NCBI GenBank assembly: GCA_017552715.1
Contig: JAFZOW010000075.1
Coordinates: 1-64,000, forward strand
Reading direction: 5' to 3'
Length of the DNA stretch: 64,000 bases
DNA from: Lachnospiraceae bacterium
GTDB lineage: Bacteria > Bacillota > Clostridia > Lachnospirales > Lachnospiraceae
The notes beneath the pieces are model-generated. The model did not search any database. It was not told the origin of the DNA and saw only the letters and a list, made by a program, of their open reading frames with translations. This document shows, in pieces, positions 27,382 through 36,783 of this stretch. The position numbers were made by a program, and so were the translations under genes. Position 1 is the first letter of the stretch. Every line of letters begins with the position of its first letter.

Positions 27382-28650
27382 TCAGTAAGCCAGCGCTTTT
27401 TCAAGCACTTCGAAATATTCCGCGAAAGTCTTTTTACAGCATTCTTTATCTTTGATCTCTATCCCGGGAACGAGGACTTTTGTCAGCGCAAAACTCATAG
27501 CCACCCGGTGATCCCCGAAGCTTTCGAGCTCTGCAGGGTGAGGTCTGCCGGGAAGGATACGTATCCCGTCTTCCAGTTCCCCGCATTTTATCCCCAGGGC
27601 CGTAAGGTTACGTACCATGGCATCGATCCGGTCGCATTCCTGCAGACGTATATGGGCTATGCCGCGTATGGTGACGGCTCCGTCTGCAAAGGGAGCTATA
27701 GCCGCCAGCGTAAGAGCCTGATCCGAACAGGCCGACATATCCGCCTCAAAGCCTCCCGACAGCTTTCCTTCCGCCGGTCCGATCAGGATCAGTTCTCCCT
27801 GCTCATCTTTAAGACGGCAGCCCATGCGTTCCAGTATCCCGAGAAAAGCCGTATCCCCCTGCAGCATCTCTTTCTTCATGCCGGGGACGCAGGCTTCCCG
27901 ACCCAAAAGTGCTCCCAGCGCATAGAAATATGCCGCCGCGGAGGCATCGGGTTCCACCTCATAGTCACAGCCCGTAAGCCGCTCCTTTCCGTCAAAGATA
28001 AAGCTCAGTCCTTCGCGCTTTACATGCACGCCGAAGGCAGCAAGCATCTTGGCACTCATCTCCACATAGGCAAGGCCGTGATCCCCCGTCGCCTTCAGAG
28101 TAAGGGGTCTGCTTAAGGTGGCTGCCGCGATGAGCAGGGCACTTAAGAACTGGGAACTCTGGGAGATATCCACCGTAAGGCTATCCGGCAGCATGCCGCC
28201 GCAGCCCCGTACCCGCAGGGGAAAATGCCCTTCCTTCTCCGTGCACAGCACTTCCGCCCCCGCTTCACGCAGGACTTCGATGAGGGGAGTCATGGGACGC
28301 TTCTTCATCTGCTCCGAAGCATCCAGAGCGTACTCTCCCTCCGAAAAGGCCAGCATTGCCAGTAAGAAACGGGCTGCCGTTCCCGCACTGCCCACATAGA
28401 CGGAAGCTTCTTTTTTCGGGAGCACTCCGTCGCAGCCTTTGATCCGCACATCGATATTCTTTACGAGCCCCGCATCCGCCGCAGGCTCTTCCTTAATGTC
28501 AAAACCCAGGCTCTTCAGCGCCTCCAGAAAGACTCTTGCATCCTCACTGGCCATGCAGCCCCGCAGCACGCTTTCTCCCGAAGCCAGAGCCGCCATGAGC
28601 AGCGCACGGTTTGTTATGGATTTGGAACCCGGTACCGCTACACGCATCAC
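27382..28650 (-). CDS. aroA: 3-phosphoshikimate 1-carboxyvinyltransferase (EPSP synthase)
   Basis: 422 residues. Joins shikimate-3-phosphate and PEP in chorismate synthesis. N-terminal PGSKSITNRALLMAAL holds the conserved Lys and Ser of the phosphate site; SAGTAARFLLAML and SSQFLSALLIAA are the other family loops; the catalytic Asp is in SACSDQALTL. The usual RxKExDR motif reads HIRLQECDRI, with Gln for Lys, which I believe also occurs in related Clostridia. Start: GTG at 28650 followed directly by ATG; GAGGA suits either. It overlaps the beta-galactosidase gene by 4 bp. No other aro gene is nearby. Confidence 0.94.
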   Translation of the reverse strand: MMRVAVPGSKSITNRALLMAALASGESVLRGCMASEDARVFLEALKSLGFDIKEEPAADAGLVKNIDVRIKGCDGVLPKKEASVYVGSAGTAARFLLAMLAFSEGEYALDASEQMKKRPMTPLIEVLREAGAEVLCTEKEGHFPLRVRGCGGMLPDSLTVDISQSSQFLSALLIAAATLSRPLTLKATGDHGLAYVEMSAKMLAAFGVHVKREGLSFIFDGKERLTGCDYEVEPDASAAAYFYALGALLGREACVPGMKKEMLQGDTAFLGILERMGCRLKDEQGELILIGPAEGKLSGGFEADMSACSDQALTLAAIAPFADGAVTIRGIAHIRLQECDRIDAMVRNLTALGIKCGELEDGIRILPGRPHPAELESFGDHRVAMSFALTKVLVPGIEIKDKECCKKTFAEYFEVLEKALAY

Positions 28651-31088
28651 TTTGCTATCCTCACATAAAAGTATTCCGTTTCGGCTTCACCGGCATATTC
28701 CTCCGGCAGGGAAAGCCGTATGCTGGCCTCTCCTTCGCTTCCCAGGGTACGCACATAGGCTCCCCCCATACCGCCGGCGATCTGCACGCGCTTCGGCCCG
28801 ATGAACTCTATGGGGCCGGAAAGCTCGGCATCCAGCGGCGTATTGAAGAAAGGCTGCACATTGCCGTATTCATCGCAAACCCTGACCCGCAGGGTAGCCA
28901 CATCATAGGTATCGCCTTCGCACAGTTCGGAATGGTCAACACGTACATTAAGGCAGAGCCGGCCGGTGGTGGTCTTTGTCACGCTCTTTACCACTTCCCC
29001 GTCCTTTATGGCATCGAAGCGGAAGGTGGTGGCCTTTCCTCCCCAGTTGCCCACATACTTCCCGTACAGGGCATAGGCCGTCTCAAAGCTCATATGATAG
29101 ACCGTCATGGCCTGGGCCAGCTTCAGCTTCACATCCAGGGGGATATTGTTCATGCCGTAGCGGGCGATGTGGTTTAAGGCACTCTTGACGATACGGTTCT
29201 GATGATCCGTAAAGCCTTCCTCCTCTTTCATCTGATCCCCCACGTAATCGTCGATGAGTATGGGGGCATGACGCAGATGGGAATACTTCGGATCCCCTTC
29301 CGTATACTCCTTGATAAGCACGTCGTTGCGGTACATGCGTACGCTGTCGGCATTGGTAAAGATATAGATATTCCCCCGGTTGCCTCCGGGATGCTCGCCT
29401 ATATCCATGGAAGAACCCACCTCCAGCACCGGGATACGGTTCTGCTGGGAAGCATATACCGCCGCCGCCAGTTTGGGATTACGGAACATATCCGTAACTC
29501 CGTGATAACAGATGCGGTCGCCGCTGCCGAAATCCTTATGGGTATTGTAATCGAACATACACCAGCCGAAGCTGCCCGCGATGTCCTTATTCTCATTCAC
29601 CGCATCCAGCACATTGGCATGGCGCAGGGCATGCTCCAGGCGGTGCTCTTCATCATCAAAGGCCTTGGTGGGGAACATGTGCCCGTTGTATTCACTGATC
29701 AGATAGGCCTTGCCCATATCGGGAGTGACCGCGGCCTTCTTTTTGCAGCCGGGTGCCGTTCCCTCATGGGAAAAATCATTGAAGGTATATACGTCCTCCA
29801 GCAGATGGCTCTTCTCCAGATAACGCACGCCGCCGGTGGGACGGGTGGGATCCAGGGCGTGGGCCATGGCATTGGTCTGCTCGTAAAAATCATCGTCATC
29901 CACGGATTCGTTGATGCGCACGCCCCAGAGGATCACGGAAGGATGATTGCGGTACTGCAGGATCATCTCCTCCAGATTCACGAAGGTCTGCTCCTTCCAG
30001 GCCTGGTCCCCGATATGCTGCCAGCCCGGGATCTCGGTAAAGACCAGAAGCCCCAGTTCGTCACAGCGCCGGATAAAGTGCCGGGACTGGGGATAGTGGG
30101 AGGTGCGCACCGCATTGACTCCCAGCTCGAAACGCAGGATATCCGCATCCAGCTTCTGGGGGGCCGCCGGCATGGCATAGCCCGCGTAGGCATAGGACTG
30201 ATGGCGGTTTAAGCCGCGGAGCTTGAACTTCCTTCCGTTCAGATAATAGCCGTCCTCCCGGAATTCCGAGCGGCGGAAGCCGAAGCACTCCTCCGCCTCG
30301 TCCAGAAGGGTTTCCCCGCGGTACAGCATAAGCTTCAGGTCGTAAAGATTCGGCGCCGTGGAATCCCAGAGCTTTGCGTCGGGGAACTCCAGAGTGGGAG
30401 CCTCGGAAAAAGGCTGCTCTTCCGTGATCAGCAGGTCCCCCAGCTTGTGGCCCCGGATCTCAAACTTAAGGGTAAGCTCTTCCGGATCAAGATCCCCGGC
30501 AGCATCCAGGCTAATCTCCAGCTCCACACGGCCGGTAAAACGATGGGAAGGGATGCCCTCGGGAAGGATCACACCTCCCGGCTCTTCCGGCTGGACCCAG
30601 AGCTCGCTGATCCGCACATCCTCCGTAACATACAGGTATACCTCACGGTATATCCCGCCGTAGGTCATATAATCAATGGCATAGCCGAAGGGAGGGATGT
30701 TCTGGTCCTCCCGGCTGTTGACCTTCAGCGTGAGCACGTTTTCGCTGCCGTAGCGCAGAAGCTGCGTAAGCTCCGCTTCAAAAGCCGTATAGCCGCAGCG
30801 GTGCTCGCATAGCTCCTCTCCGTTCAGATAAAGGGTCGCGCTGTGGGCCACTGCCATGAACTGCACGAATACACGCTTTCCGCGCCATTCCTCCGGAGCC
30901 GTAAAGATGCGCCGGTAGCCGCTGACCATCTGATAGAGCACGTCATCGAAATAATGATAGGGCAGTTCCTTCACCGTATGGGGGATGCGCACGCTGCAGG
31001 CATCCTTCAGCTCCCCGGCGGAGAGCATGTCCGTATCAAAGTTTTCCCGGAATTCCCACTTATCATTAAGCGGCAGCTTGGCTCTCAT
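28647..31088 (-). CDS. Glycoside hydrolase family 2, beta-galactosidase-like
   Basis: 813 residues with the GH2 plan: N-terminal sugar-binding jelly roll (LPLNDKWEFRENFD), Ig-like domain, TIM barrel with the acid/base Glu in LWGVRINES and a likely nucleophile Glu in LISEYNGHMF, then C-terminal beta domains resembling DUF4982/Big regions. The GH2 signature HYPQSRHFIRRCDELGLLV is clear. No signal peptide, so intracellular. The neighbours (GPH symporter, GH36 alpha-galactosidase, 4-bp ATGA overlap) suggest galactosides, but GH2 also covers glucuronidases and mannosidases. RBS GGAGG. Confidence 0.88.
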   Translation of the reverse strand: MRAKLPLNDKWEFRENFDTDMLSAGELKDACSVRIPHTVKELPYHYFDDVLYQMVSGYRRIFTAPEEWRGKRVFVQFMAVAHSATLYLNGEELCEHRCGYTAFEAELTQLLRYGSENVLTLKVNSREDQNIPPFGYAIDYMTYGGIYREVYLYVTEDVRISELWVQPEEPGGVILPEGIPSHRFTGRVELEISLDAAGDLDPEELTLKFEIRGHKLGDLLITEEQPFSEAPTLEFPDAKLWDSTAPNLYDLKLMLYRGETLLDEAEECFGFRRSEFREDGYYLNGRKFKLRGLNRHQSYAYAGYAMPAAPQKLDADILRFELGVNAVRTSHYPQSRHFIRRCDELGLLVFTEIPGWQHIGDQAWKEQTFVNLEEMILQYRNHPSVILWGVRINESVDDDDFYEQTNAMAHALDPTRPTGGVRYLEKSHLLEDVYTFNDFSHEGTAPGCKKKAAVTPDMGKAYLISEYNGHMFPTKAFDDEEHRLEHALRHANVLDAVNENKDIAGSFGWCMFDYNTHKDFGSGDRICYHGVTDMFRNPKLAAAVYASQQNRIPVLEVGSSMDIGEHPGGNRGNIYIFTNADSVRMYRNDVLIKEYTEGDPKYSHLRHAPILIDDYVGDQMKEEEGFTDHQNRIVKSALNHIARYGMNNIPLDVKLKLAQAMTVYHMSFETAYALYGKYVGNWGGKATTFRFDAIKDGEVVKSVTKTTTGRLCLNVRVDHSELCEGDTYDVATLRVRVCDEYGNVQPFFNTPLDAELSGPIEFIGPKRVQIAGGMGGAYVRTLGSEGEASIRLSLPEEYAGEAETEYFYVRIAK

Positions 31089-33517
31089 TTATCATCCTCC
31101 TTTAACGGCAGTGCAGGCACCGGTTCCACCTGTCCTTCAAAGAAATACATGCGTGATGCAAAATCAGGGAAGAAACGCAGGTTCTCGTTGTAGCCCCCTC
31201 CTGCAAAGGCAGCTTTTACATGCACCCCGGCATGCATCAGCGCGCTGCCCATGAGCAGATGCTCTTCCTTCTCCGTCTCCAGTTTAACAAATTTCGAAAG
31301 GATATTGTGGATCGCCCCGTCCTGCTTCACATGGATGGGAGCCACATAATTCACAAGCCCGCCGAATTCCTTCAGGTTCGTGCGGAAGCTCCTGCAGTGC
31401 ATGCGGTAGGGAAGCAGAGCCTTCAGCCCCTTCGGATGTATCACCAGTGTATGCGTATTGGGCCGCACCAGGGTCTGCAGGACGACCGTCACGGCCCGGC
31501 TTCCGTCGGGTGCGGCTATGGTCCATTCCGCATCCTTCCCGCCATCGCTGTCCAGAAAGTCCTTATCCTCCGCATCCGTAAAGCTGCGCCCCCGGTAATA
31601 GTCCCCGTACTGCAGAAGGGGCCGCCATTTCTTATACAGGGCGATCTGCTCCTTCACCGATTCCGTATCCTCGGCGGAAAGATCGGAAAGATTGCATTCA
31701 TAGCCCAGCACGGCACTTGCCGCCACATTAAAGCGGGTCTCGATGGGAGTGCGCCGCAGGGTCTGATGATTGGGCACATCCGAGACATGGGCGGTGATGC
31801 AGCTCTGGGGATAGCCGTAACTGTAACCGTTCTGGATCTGCGCCCGGGCGATGGCATCGCTGTTATCACTGGCCCAGATCTGGGGAAAGTAGGAAAGGAT
31901 GCCGAGGTCGAAGCGGTTCCCCCCGGAGGCACAGCCCTCAAAGAGTATATGGGGGAAGGTACGGGTCAGCACATCCATCACCCGGTACAGTCCCAGGATA
32001 TAACGGTGACAGAGCTCCCCCTGCCCGTCCGCCGGAAGAGCCGCCGAAAATACATCGGTGAAATTCCGGTTCATATCCCATTTCACATAGGATATCTCGG
32101 CGGAGGAGAAAAGGCTCTTCATCTGTTCGATGAGATGGTCCTGCACCTCCGTACGGCTCAGATCCAGGATCATCTGGTTGCGTCCCAGAGAGTGTTCCTT
32201 GTCCGGTATGCGTATGACCCAGTCGGGATGGGCTGCGTAGAGCTCGCTCTTCTCACTGACCATTTCCGGCTCCACCCAGATACCGAACTGCATGCCCAGA
32301 TCCCGGATCTTATCCGCCAGGCCCTTGATCCCATGGGGCAGTTTCTTTTTATTGACGGTCCAGTCTCCCAGGGAGCTTGTATCATCATCCCTCTTCCCGA
32401 ACCAGCCGTCGTCCATCACAAAAAGCTCGATACCCACGGACTTTGCCACGCGGGCCAGACGATAAAGCTTGCTCTCGGAGATATCAAAGTAAGAAGCCTC
32501 CCAGCTGTTGAGCAGCACCGGACGTTCACGGTGTTTCCAGCTGCCGCGTACGATATGCTCACGTACAAAGCGGTGCATACGGCGGCTCAGGCCCCCGAAG
32601 CCATGGTCGCTTAAAGTAAGAACGGCCTCCGGTGTCTGGAAGCTCATGCCCCCCCGCAGCTTCCAGCAGAAGCCCGTAGGCTGTATGCCGGAGAGCACAC
32701 GCACTTTTCCGTAGGAGGAACGCTCCACGCTCTCGTAATGATTGCCGCTGTAGACCAGGTTAAAGCCGTAGACCAGTCCCACATCCTCCGTGGTTCCCCG
32801 TTCCGAAAGCATGAAAAAGGGATTAGCGCGGTTGGAGCTGCTGCCGGATAAAGAGCCCACGGAAAGCCTTCCCGCCTTCACGGGGATGTCGCTCTTCTTC
32901 ATCTCCCTGGCCCAGGCCCCGGTAAAGCAGTGGAAGTTGTAAGCCCCCGCATCAAAGTCGATCTGCATGCTCAGGGCCCGCTTGAGCATCACCGCCGCCT
33001 TGCCGCTGTTACTGATATGTATGCTGCGGGTGATCACATCCGCCTCGGGAAAGATGCTGTAGATCAGGATCATCTCCAGACTGCCGTTGCGGTCCTTCAG
33101 CTGTATGCCCAGGGTCTCCACTTCTTCCTCGTTTCCGTAGGAGGAAGGCAGGCCGTTCAAGTCCGGCTTACCCTTCTTTACCTCGTGGGAAACATAGACC
33201 GGATCCAGGGTGCTGCTGCCGTCGGCATAGATGGCTTCCAGCATGGGCTCCCGCAGATCCCCCTTCCCCAGGGCCGAATATTCGTAACGCATATCCTCCG
33301 CGGAGAAGCTGCCGAATTCCGTGCTGTAGGCACTGGTATTCCCGGGAGGAAATTCATGTGCCTCACTCAGTCCGTCGGAGCTGGCCACCGCGATCTTCGG
33401 TCCGAAATAGAGATGCTCGATCTGGCCGTTATCCAGCACCTTCATCACGTAAGTGATATGTTTTCCCGAAAGGATAAAGAGAGGCTTGTTTTCCTCAAAT
33501 TCCTTCACTTCGATCAT
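31085..33517 (-). CDS. GH36 alpha-galactosidase
   Basis: 810 residues. N-terminal beta-supersandwich (1-330), catalytic TIM barrel (about 335-660) and C-terminal beta domain. The nucleophile is Asp481 in YVKWDMNRNF and the acid/base Asp551 in WASDNSDA; MDDGWFGKRDDD and CASGGNRFD are also family signatures. It removes alpha-1,6-galactose from melibiose, raffinose and related sugars. No signal peptide. ATGA overlaps with the GPH symporter upstream and the GH2 enzyme downstream make a compact galactoside-use operon. Confidence 0.95.
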   Translation of the reverse strand: MIEVKEFEENKPLFILSGKHITYVMKVLDNGQIEHLYFGPKIAVASSDGLSEAHEFPPGNTSAYSTEFGSFSAEDMRYEYSALGKGDLREPMLEAIYADGSSTLDPVYVSHEVKKGKPDLNGLPSSYGNEEEVETLGIQLKDRNGSLEMILIYSIFPEADVITRSIHISNSGKAAVMLKRALSMQIDFDAGAYNFHCFTGAWAREMKKSDIPVKAGRLSVGSLSGSSSNRANPFFMLSERGTTEDVGLVYGFNLVYSGNHYESVERSSYGKVRVLSGIQPTGFCWKLRGGMSFQTPEAVLTLSDHGFGGLSRRMHRFVREHIVRGSWKHRERPVLLNSWEASYFDISESKLYRLARVAKSVGIELFVMDDGWFGKRDDDTSSLGDWTVNKKKLPHGIKGLADKIRDLGMQFGIWVEPEMVSEKSELYAAHPDWVIRIPDKEHSLGRNQMILDLSRTEVQDHLIEQMKSLFSSAEISYVKWDMNRNFTDVFSAALPADGQGELCHRYILGLYRVMDVLTRTFPHILFEGCASGGNRFDLGILSYFPQIWASDNSDAIARAQIQNGYSYGYPQSCITAHVSDVPNHQTLRRTPIETRFNVAASAVLGYECNLSDLSAEDTESVKEQIALYKKWRPLLQYGDYYRGRSFTDAEDKDFLDSDGGKDAEWTIAAPDGSRAVTVVLQTLVRPNTHTLVIHPKGLKALLPYRMHCRSFRTNLKEFGGLVNYVAPIHVKQDGAIHNILSKFVKLETEKEEHLLMGSALMHAGVHVKAAFAGGGYNENLRFFPDFASRMYFFEGQVEPVPALPLKEDDK

Positions 33518-34992
33518 GCGTGACGCGCCTCCAGTTCTTTATTGATCTCGGTCATCTTCTCTTCCGTAAGGATGAACTTTTTAAAGAAGATGAAGAGGGC
33601 CACAAACATGCCCGCTATGGGAAGCACCGTCATGGTAAGCCGGAGCCCCGTCAGATTGGCTCCCGCAGTGGCTGCCGCCTCGGTATCCTGACTGATGTGA
33701 AAAGCATCCAGGGCGATACCGGTGATAAAGACCGCTACGCCGCTGGCCAGCTTTACCACAAAGGTCTGCATGGAAAAGATCACGGATTCGTCACGGCGGT
33801 GGTTCTTTAGTTCCCCGTAATCCACGGTGTTGGCCAGGAACACGGTGGTCAGCACCGTGAGCAGGCCAAAGGCCACAAAGACGAAGAAGCCCGGGATCAG
33901 CAGCAGGGCCAGGCTCTTCACCCCGGCCATCATAAGCCCCAGGAGCACCGCATAGCCGCCTATGGCAAAGCCGAAGCTTAAGTAGCATACCTTCTGCACG
34001 CTCATGAACTTCCGCACCAGGGGATAGACGATCATCATGGAAAGGATCTGCATGCCGCCGCCGAAGGTATTGAAAAGGACATAGCTGCCGTTCCAGTCGG
34101 CGCCCCCCACATCATATTTAAAGAAATAGATCAGCAGGTTGGAAGTGATATAAAGGGAGGCATTCACCAGCACGATGGTGATCACCACGGTCATGGCCTG
34201 ATCGTTGGTGATCAGTGCCTTGAACATCTCGCCTATGGAGGGAGCCTTCATATCCACGCTGGAATGCTCCCGGATGGCGATGCAGGTGATGCCGATGAAT
34301 ACGATAAAGATCACGGCAACGATGAGGGCAAAGGCCGAAAAGCCGCTGCGCTCGATGGGATTGTTGAGCAGGGTCAGCTCTTCGTTCAGCTGCGAAAGCT
34401 GTGCCGCATCCTCCGTTGCCTCGATCTGTGTCTTGAGCTGTGCAGCTTTGGATGCTTCATCGGGATGAGCCATACCGCCCAGAGCCGGCACCACCAGCAT
34501 GGTGATGACGGTGATCAGTGCGCTGCCCACGCCGGCACAGGAACGGGCCATGGCCGTAAGCCCCTCCCGTTCCTTCCCGCCTTCGGTAAAGGCCGGGATC
34601 ATGGACCAGTAGGGAATGTCCATCATGGTATAGGTCACGCCCCAGAGAATGTAGAAGACTGCCGCATAGACCGCCAGTCCCTCTCCCGTAAGAGCCGGAG
34701 GAGCCGAAAAGACAAAATACAACACCACCGCATTGGTAAGGGTACCGATCATCAGCCAGGGCCGGAACTTACCCCAGCGGGTACGGGTCTTGGCTACGAT
34801 CATGCCCATGATGGGATCGTTGAAAGCGTCAAAAACACGGGCGGCCATCATGATCGCTCCCATGACGGTGCCCGCGATACCCAGAAGATCCTGGTAATAA
34901 TACAAAATGTAGCTGGCGGAAAGCATGTAGACCATGTCTTTCCCTACGGCTCCCAGCCCGTAAGCCGCTTTTTCCTTAAATGTAAGCTTCAT
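33514..34992 (-). CDS. GPH-family sugar:cation symporter (MelB-like MFS)
   Basis: 492 residues with about twelve membrane spans. GPH hallmarks: GAVGKDMVYMLSASYILYYYQD at the N-terminus region, DAFNDPIMG and a conserved RTRWGKFRPWL after helix 2. A longer hydrophilic loop (about 190-230) carries QLSQLNEELTLLN. It should import glycosides with a cation for the GH36 and GH2 enzymes encoded immediately downstream. ATG with GGGGG about 8 nt upstream. First gene of the operon; the promoter and tandem repeats at 35041-35107 lie just ahead. Confidence 0.92.
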   Translation of the reverse strand: MKLTFKEKAAYGLGAVGKDMVYMLSASYILYYYQDLLGIAGTVMGAIMMAARVFDAFNDPIMGMIVAKTRTRWGKFRPWLMIGTLTNAVVLYFVFSAPPALTGEGLAVYAAVFYILWGVTYTMMDIPYWSMIPAFTEGGKEREGLTAMARSCAGVGSALITVITMLVVPALGGMAHPDEASKAAQLKTQIEATEDAAQLSQLNEELTLLNNPIERSGFSAFALIVAVIFIVFIGITCIAIREHSSVDMKAPSIGEMFKALITNDQAMTVVITIVLVNASLYITSNLLIYFFKYDVGGADWNGSYVLFNTFGGGMQILSMMIVYPLVRKFMSVQKVCYLSFGFAIGGYAVLLGLMMAGVKSLALLLIPGFFVFVAFGLLTVLTTVFLANTVDYGELKNHRRDESVIFSMQTFVVKLASGVAVFITGIALDAFHISQDTEAAATAGANLTGLRLTMTVLPIAGMFVALFIFFKKFILTEEKMTEINKELEARHA

Positions 34993-35040
34993 CCGGATAA
35001 CCCCCTGTAAGTCGTTTTAGCAGGTACTCATACAGGGTTT

Positions 35041-35069
35041 ATTTTACCATATCCGGGCTTTTTTTTCCA
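35041..35069 (-). promoter_or_regulatory. Likely promoter of the galactoside operon
   Basis: Minus strand: TGGAAA (35069..35064), 17-bp spacer, TAAAAT (35046..35041), about 48 bp before the symporter start. The -35 is weak, which fits a promoter needing an activator. The spacer carries a CCGGATAT word also found in the two repeats just upstream. Confidence 0.5.
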
Positions 35070-35081
35070 GTGTAACGATTG

Positions 35082-35107
35082 CGAAATATCCGGACGAAAT
35101 ATCCGGA
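35082..35107. repeat. Two perfect head-to-tail 13-bp repeats upstream of the galactoside promoter
   Basis: CGAAATATCCGGA occurs at 35082-35094 and again at 35095-35107 with no spacer. Read on the minus strand they lie just upstream of the proposed -35, where tandem sites for an activator would be expected. A third partial copy (CCGGATAT, minus) overlaps the promoter spacer. Confidence 0.8.
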
Positions 35108-35108
35108 C

Positions 35109-35140
35109 CTGTGCGCAGTCTCCTGCCCGAGAGTGCACAG
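35109..35140 (-). terminator. Weak hairpin after the anti-sigma gene
   Basis: CTGTGC (minus, from 35140) pairs with GCACAG (to 35109), with an inner TCTC/GAGA helix. It is 14 bp after the stop at 35154. There is no U run, so this is a weak candidate. Confidence 0.3.
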
Positions 35141-35153
35141 TCAAAAACCGGTC

Positions 35154-36128
35154 TCAGAATCCCGCCTTTGAGATCAGTTCGTCCAGTATGCGTGCGCTAT
35201 GGCTGCATTCCTTGATGTCCCCTCCGAGGAAGGCCCCTGCATCCGCCGCATCAAAGCTTATGCTTCCGGCTTTACCCTCCACCGTATATGTAAAGCTCAC
35301 ATGATCCAGATTCCCGGTCATGGCGATCAGGACGTAAGCCACCGACTCCATTTTGCTCTTTGCATAGGCTTCCCTGTCCGCCGGGATATCCTCCTTCAGT
35401 TCAAGTATCCAGCCGTAGGGTTCCGCCGAAGTCTCCAGCTGATTGCTGTAGTCTCCCAGTATGGAAGTTACTCCCAGGGCATCCGCGGTCTTACGATTCG
35501 CCGACATATCCCCCACATAGGCATGTCTGCTTGCGTACACGGCTGCCGCCAGGGGCGAGATCCGGCTGCCGCCTTCCCAGAGGATACGGCTGCCCAGCCG
35601 TATCTCCTTCAGTTCCTCCGGCTGCTTCAGCGCATAAGAGAATTCTTTTCCCGGGCTGGCAAACACGCTCACGGGCACTTCATTTGCTTGGATCGTGACC
35701 ACACCCTCTGCCTCAGTGAACTTCATGCGGGATATCACATTCATGCTGTCCGTTGTGCCGGGCTTCACATAAAGGGTCCCATCCTCTACACGGATGTCTT
35801 CGATATAGAAGGCTCCGTCATGGGAAGTTCCAACGATAAAGAAACGCAGGAGTATGGTCAGCGCACACAGGACGATGGCTGCAATGCTGCTGAAAAAGGC
35901 GATGTTCTGCATCCGTTTCGTCTTTTTCAGGAATGCGATCTCCTTTCGGTCATCCTCATCCGGCTTAAGCTCCTGCTCCGTCTCTCCGCGCATGGCCTTC
36001 AGCGCCCTGCTGCAGTCCTCACAGCCGACAAGATGCTCCTCGATCAGGCTGTTTGTTTTATCCGCCGTCAGTCCGTCGATATAGGACGGGAACAGGTCTT
36101 TGATCAGCTCACAGGGTATCTTATTCAT
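35154..36128 (-). CDS. Zinc-finger anti-sigma factor (membrane protein)
   Basis: 324 residues. N-terminal ZAS/zf-HC2 domain with HLVGCEDC (the HxxxCxxC motif, residues 32-39) and an upstream Cys6. One membrane span at about 75-95 (IAFFSSIAAIVLCALTILLRF), then a beta-rich outer domain of about 225 residues that I cannot name. It overlaps the ECF sigma gene by 8 bp. It should hold the sigma factor inactive until an outer signal is sensed. Confidence 0.83.
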   Translation of the reverse strand: MNKIPCELIKDLFPSYIDGLTADKTNSLIEEHLVGCEDCSRALKAMRGETEQELKPDEDDRKEIAFLKKTKRMQNIAFFSSIAAIVLCALTILLRFFIVGTSHDGAFYIEDIRVEDGTLYVKPGTTDSMNVISRMKFTEAEGVVTIQANEVPVSVFASPGKEFSYALKQPEELKEIRLGSRILWEGGSRISPLAAAVYASRHAYVGDMSANRKTADALGVTSILGDYSNQLETSAEPYGWILELKEDIPADREAYAKSKMESVAYVLIAMTGNLDHVSFTYTVEGKAGSISFDAADAGAFLGGDIKECSHSARILDELISKAGF

Positions 36129-36600
36129 GCTCTTCCACTTCCTTTCTAAGCTTCTCTTTTCCGCGATAAAAGCTTACCCTTGCCCAGTTTTCCGTTTTTC
36201 CCAGCACTTCTCCAATCTCCGCAAAGGAAAGCCCGCCGAAGGCCCTCAGATATACCACTTCCCGGTACGGCTCCGACAGCGCATGAAGCTTTTTCATCAG
36301 TTCAAGCTTCGCCGCTGATCCCAGAGCCTCATCTTCCGCGGATCCCACAGCGATCTCCTGTTCATCAATGTCTTCATGCTCCCGGTCTTTCCGCAGCTGC
36401 GTCAGGTAGAGATTCTTTGCAATGGCGCAGAGCCAGGTAGATATCCTGCAGCTTCCGTCAAAACGGTCTATGCTCCGGATCGCCTGATAGAAGGTCTCCT
36501 GGGTGAGCTCTTCCGCCAGATCATCCTTATGGCACAGCGACTTCAGGTACTTAAATACCGTCCGGGCATATTGTTGATATAATTCATCCATGGACTGCAA
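36121..36600 (-). CDS. ECF-type RNA polymerase sigma factor
   Basis: 159 residues if begun at the TTG at 36600, which has GGGAG 9 nt upstream. An in-frame GTG at 36636 lacks a good site, and an ATG three codons later (36591) is also possible. Region 2: LYQQYARTVFKYLKSL, AEELTQETFYQAI, STWLCAIAKNLYLTQLRK. Region 4: LSEPYREVVYLRAFGGLSF followed by EIGEVLGKTENWARVSFYR. Overlaps the zinc-finger anti-sigma gene. The pair is independent of the one at 7886-9287. Confidence 0.9.
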   Translation of the reverse strand: MQSMDELYQQYARTVFKYLKSLCHKDDLAEELTQETFYQAIRSIDRFDGSCRISTWLCAIAKNLYLTQLRKDREHEDIDEQEIAVGSAEDEALGSAAKLELMKKLHALSEPYREVVYLRAFGGLSFAEIGEVLGKTENWARVSFYRGKEKLRKEVEEHE

Positions 36601-36753
36601 GTTTTTTATCTCCCTTAAGAACCGGCTCTGCGCCACGTTCTGTTTTGGCCTTCTGTATCGTTAATGCGGATCCGGGCCGATCCGTTACAGCATTTTCAAA
36701 AATTTTCCGGAAAAGCTGAGGATTCCTTTTCTTCCCTTTCTCCGTATTCAAAA

Positions 36754-36779
36754 ACAGATCCCCGATAACGGGGACCTGT
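36754..36779 (-). terminator. Intrinsic terminator of the GH31 gene
   Basis: Minus strand ACAG-g-TCCCCG, loop TTAT, CGGGGA-t-CTGT followed by TTTTT. Ten pairs with one mismatch and a clean U run, 4 bp after the GH31 stop codon. It separates the glycosidase from the sigma-factor operon downstream. Confidence 0.88.
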
Positions 36780-36783
36780 CAAC

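Noticed and set aside
29202..30212. 336-codon plus-strand frame inside the GH2 gene
   Set aside because: The GH2 catalytic motifs cover the same bases on the minus strand; this is a codon-bias shadow.
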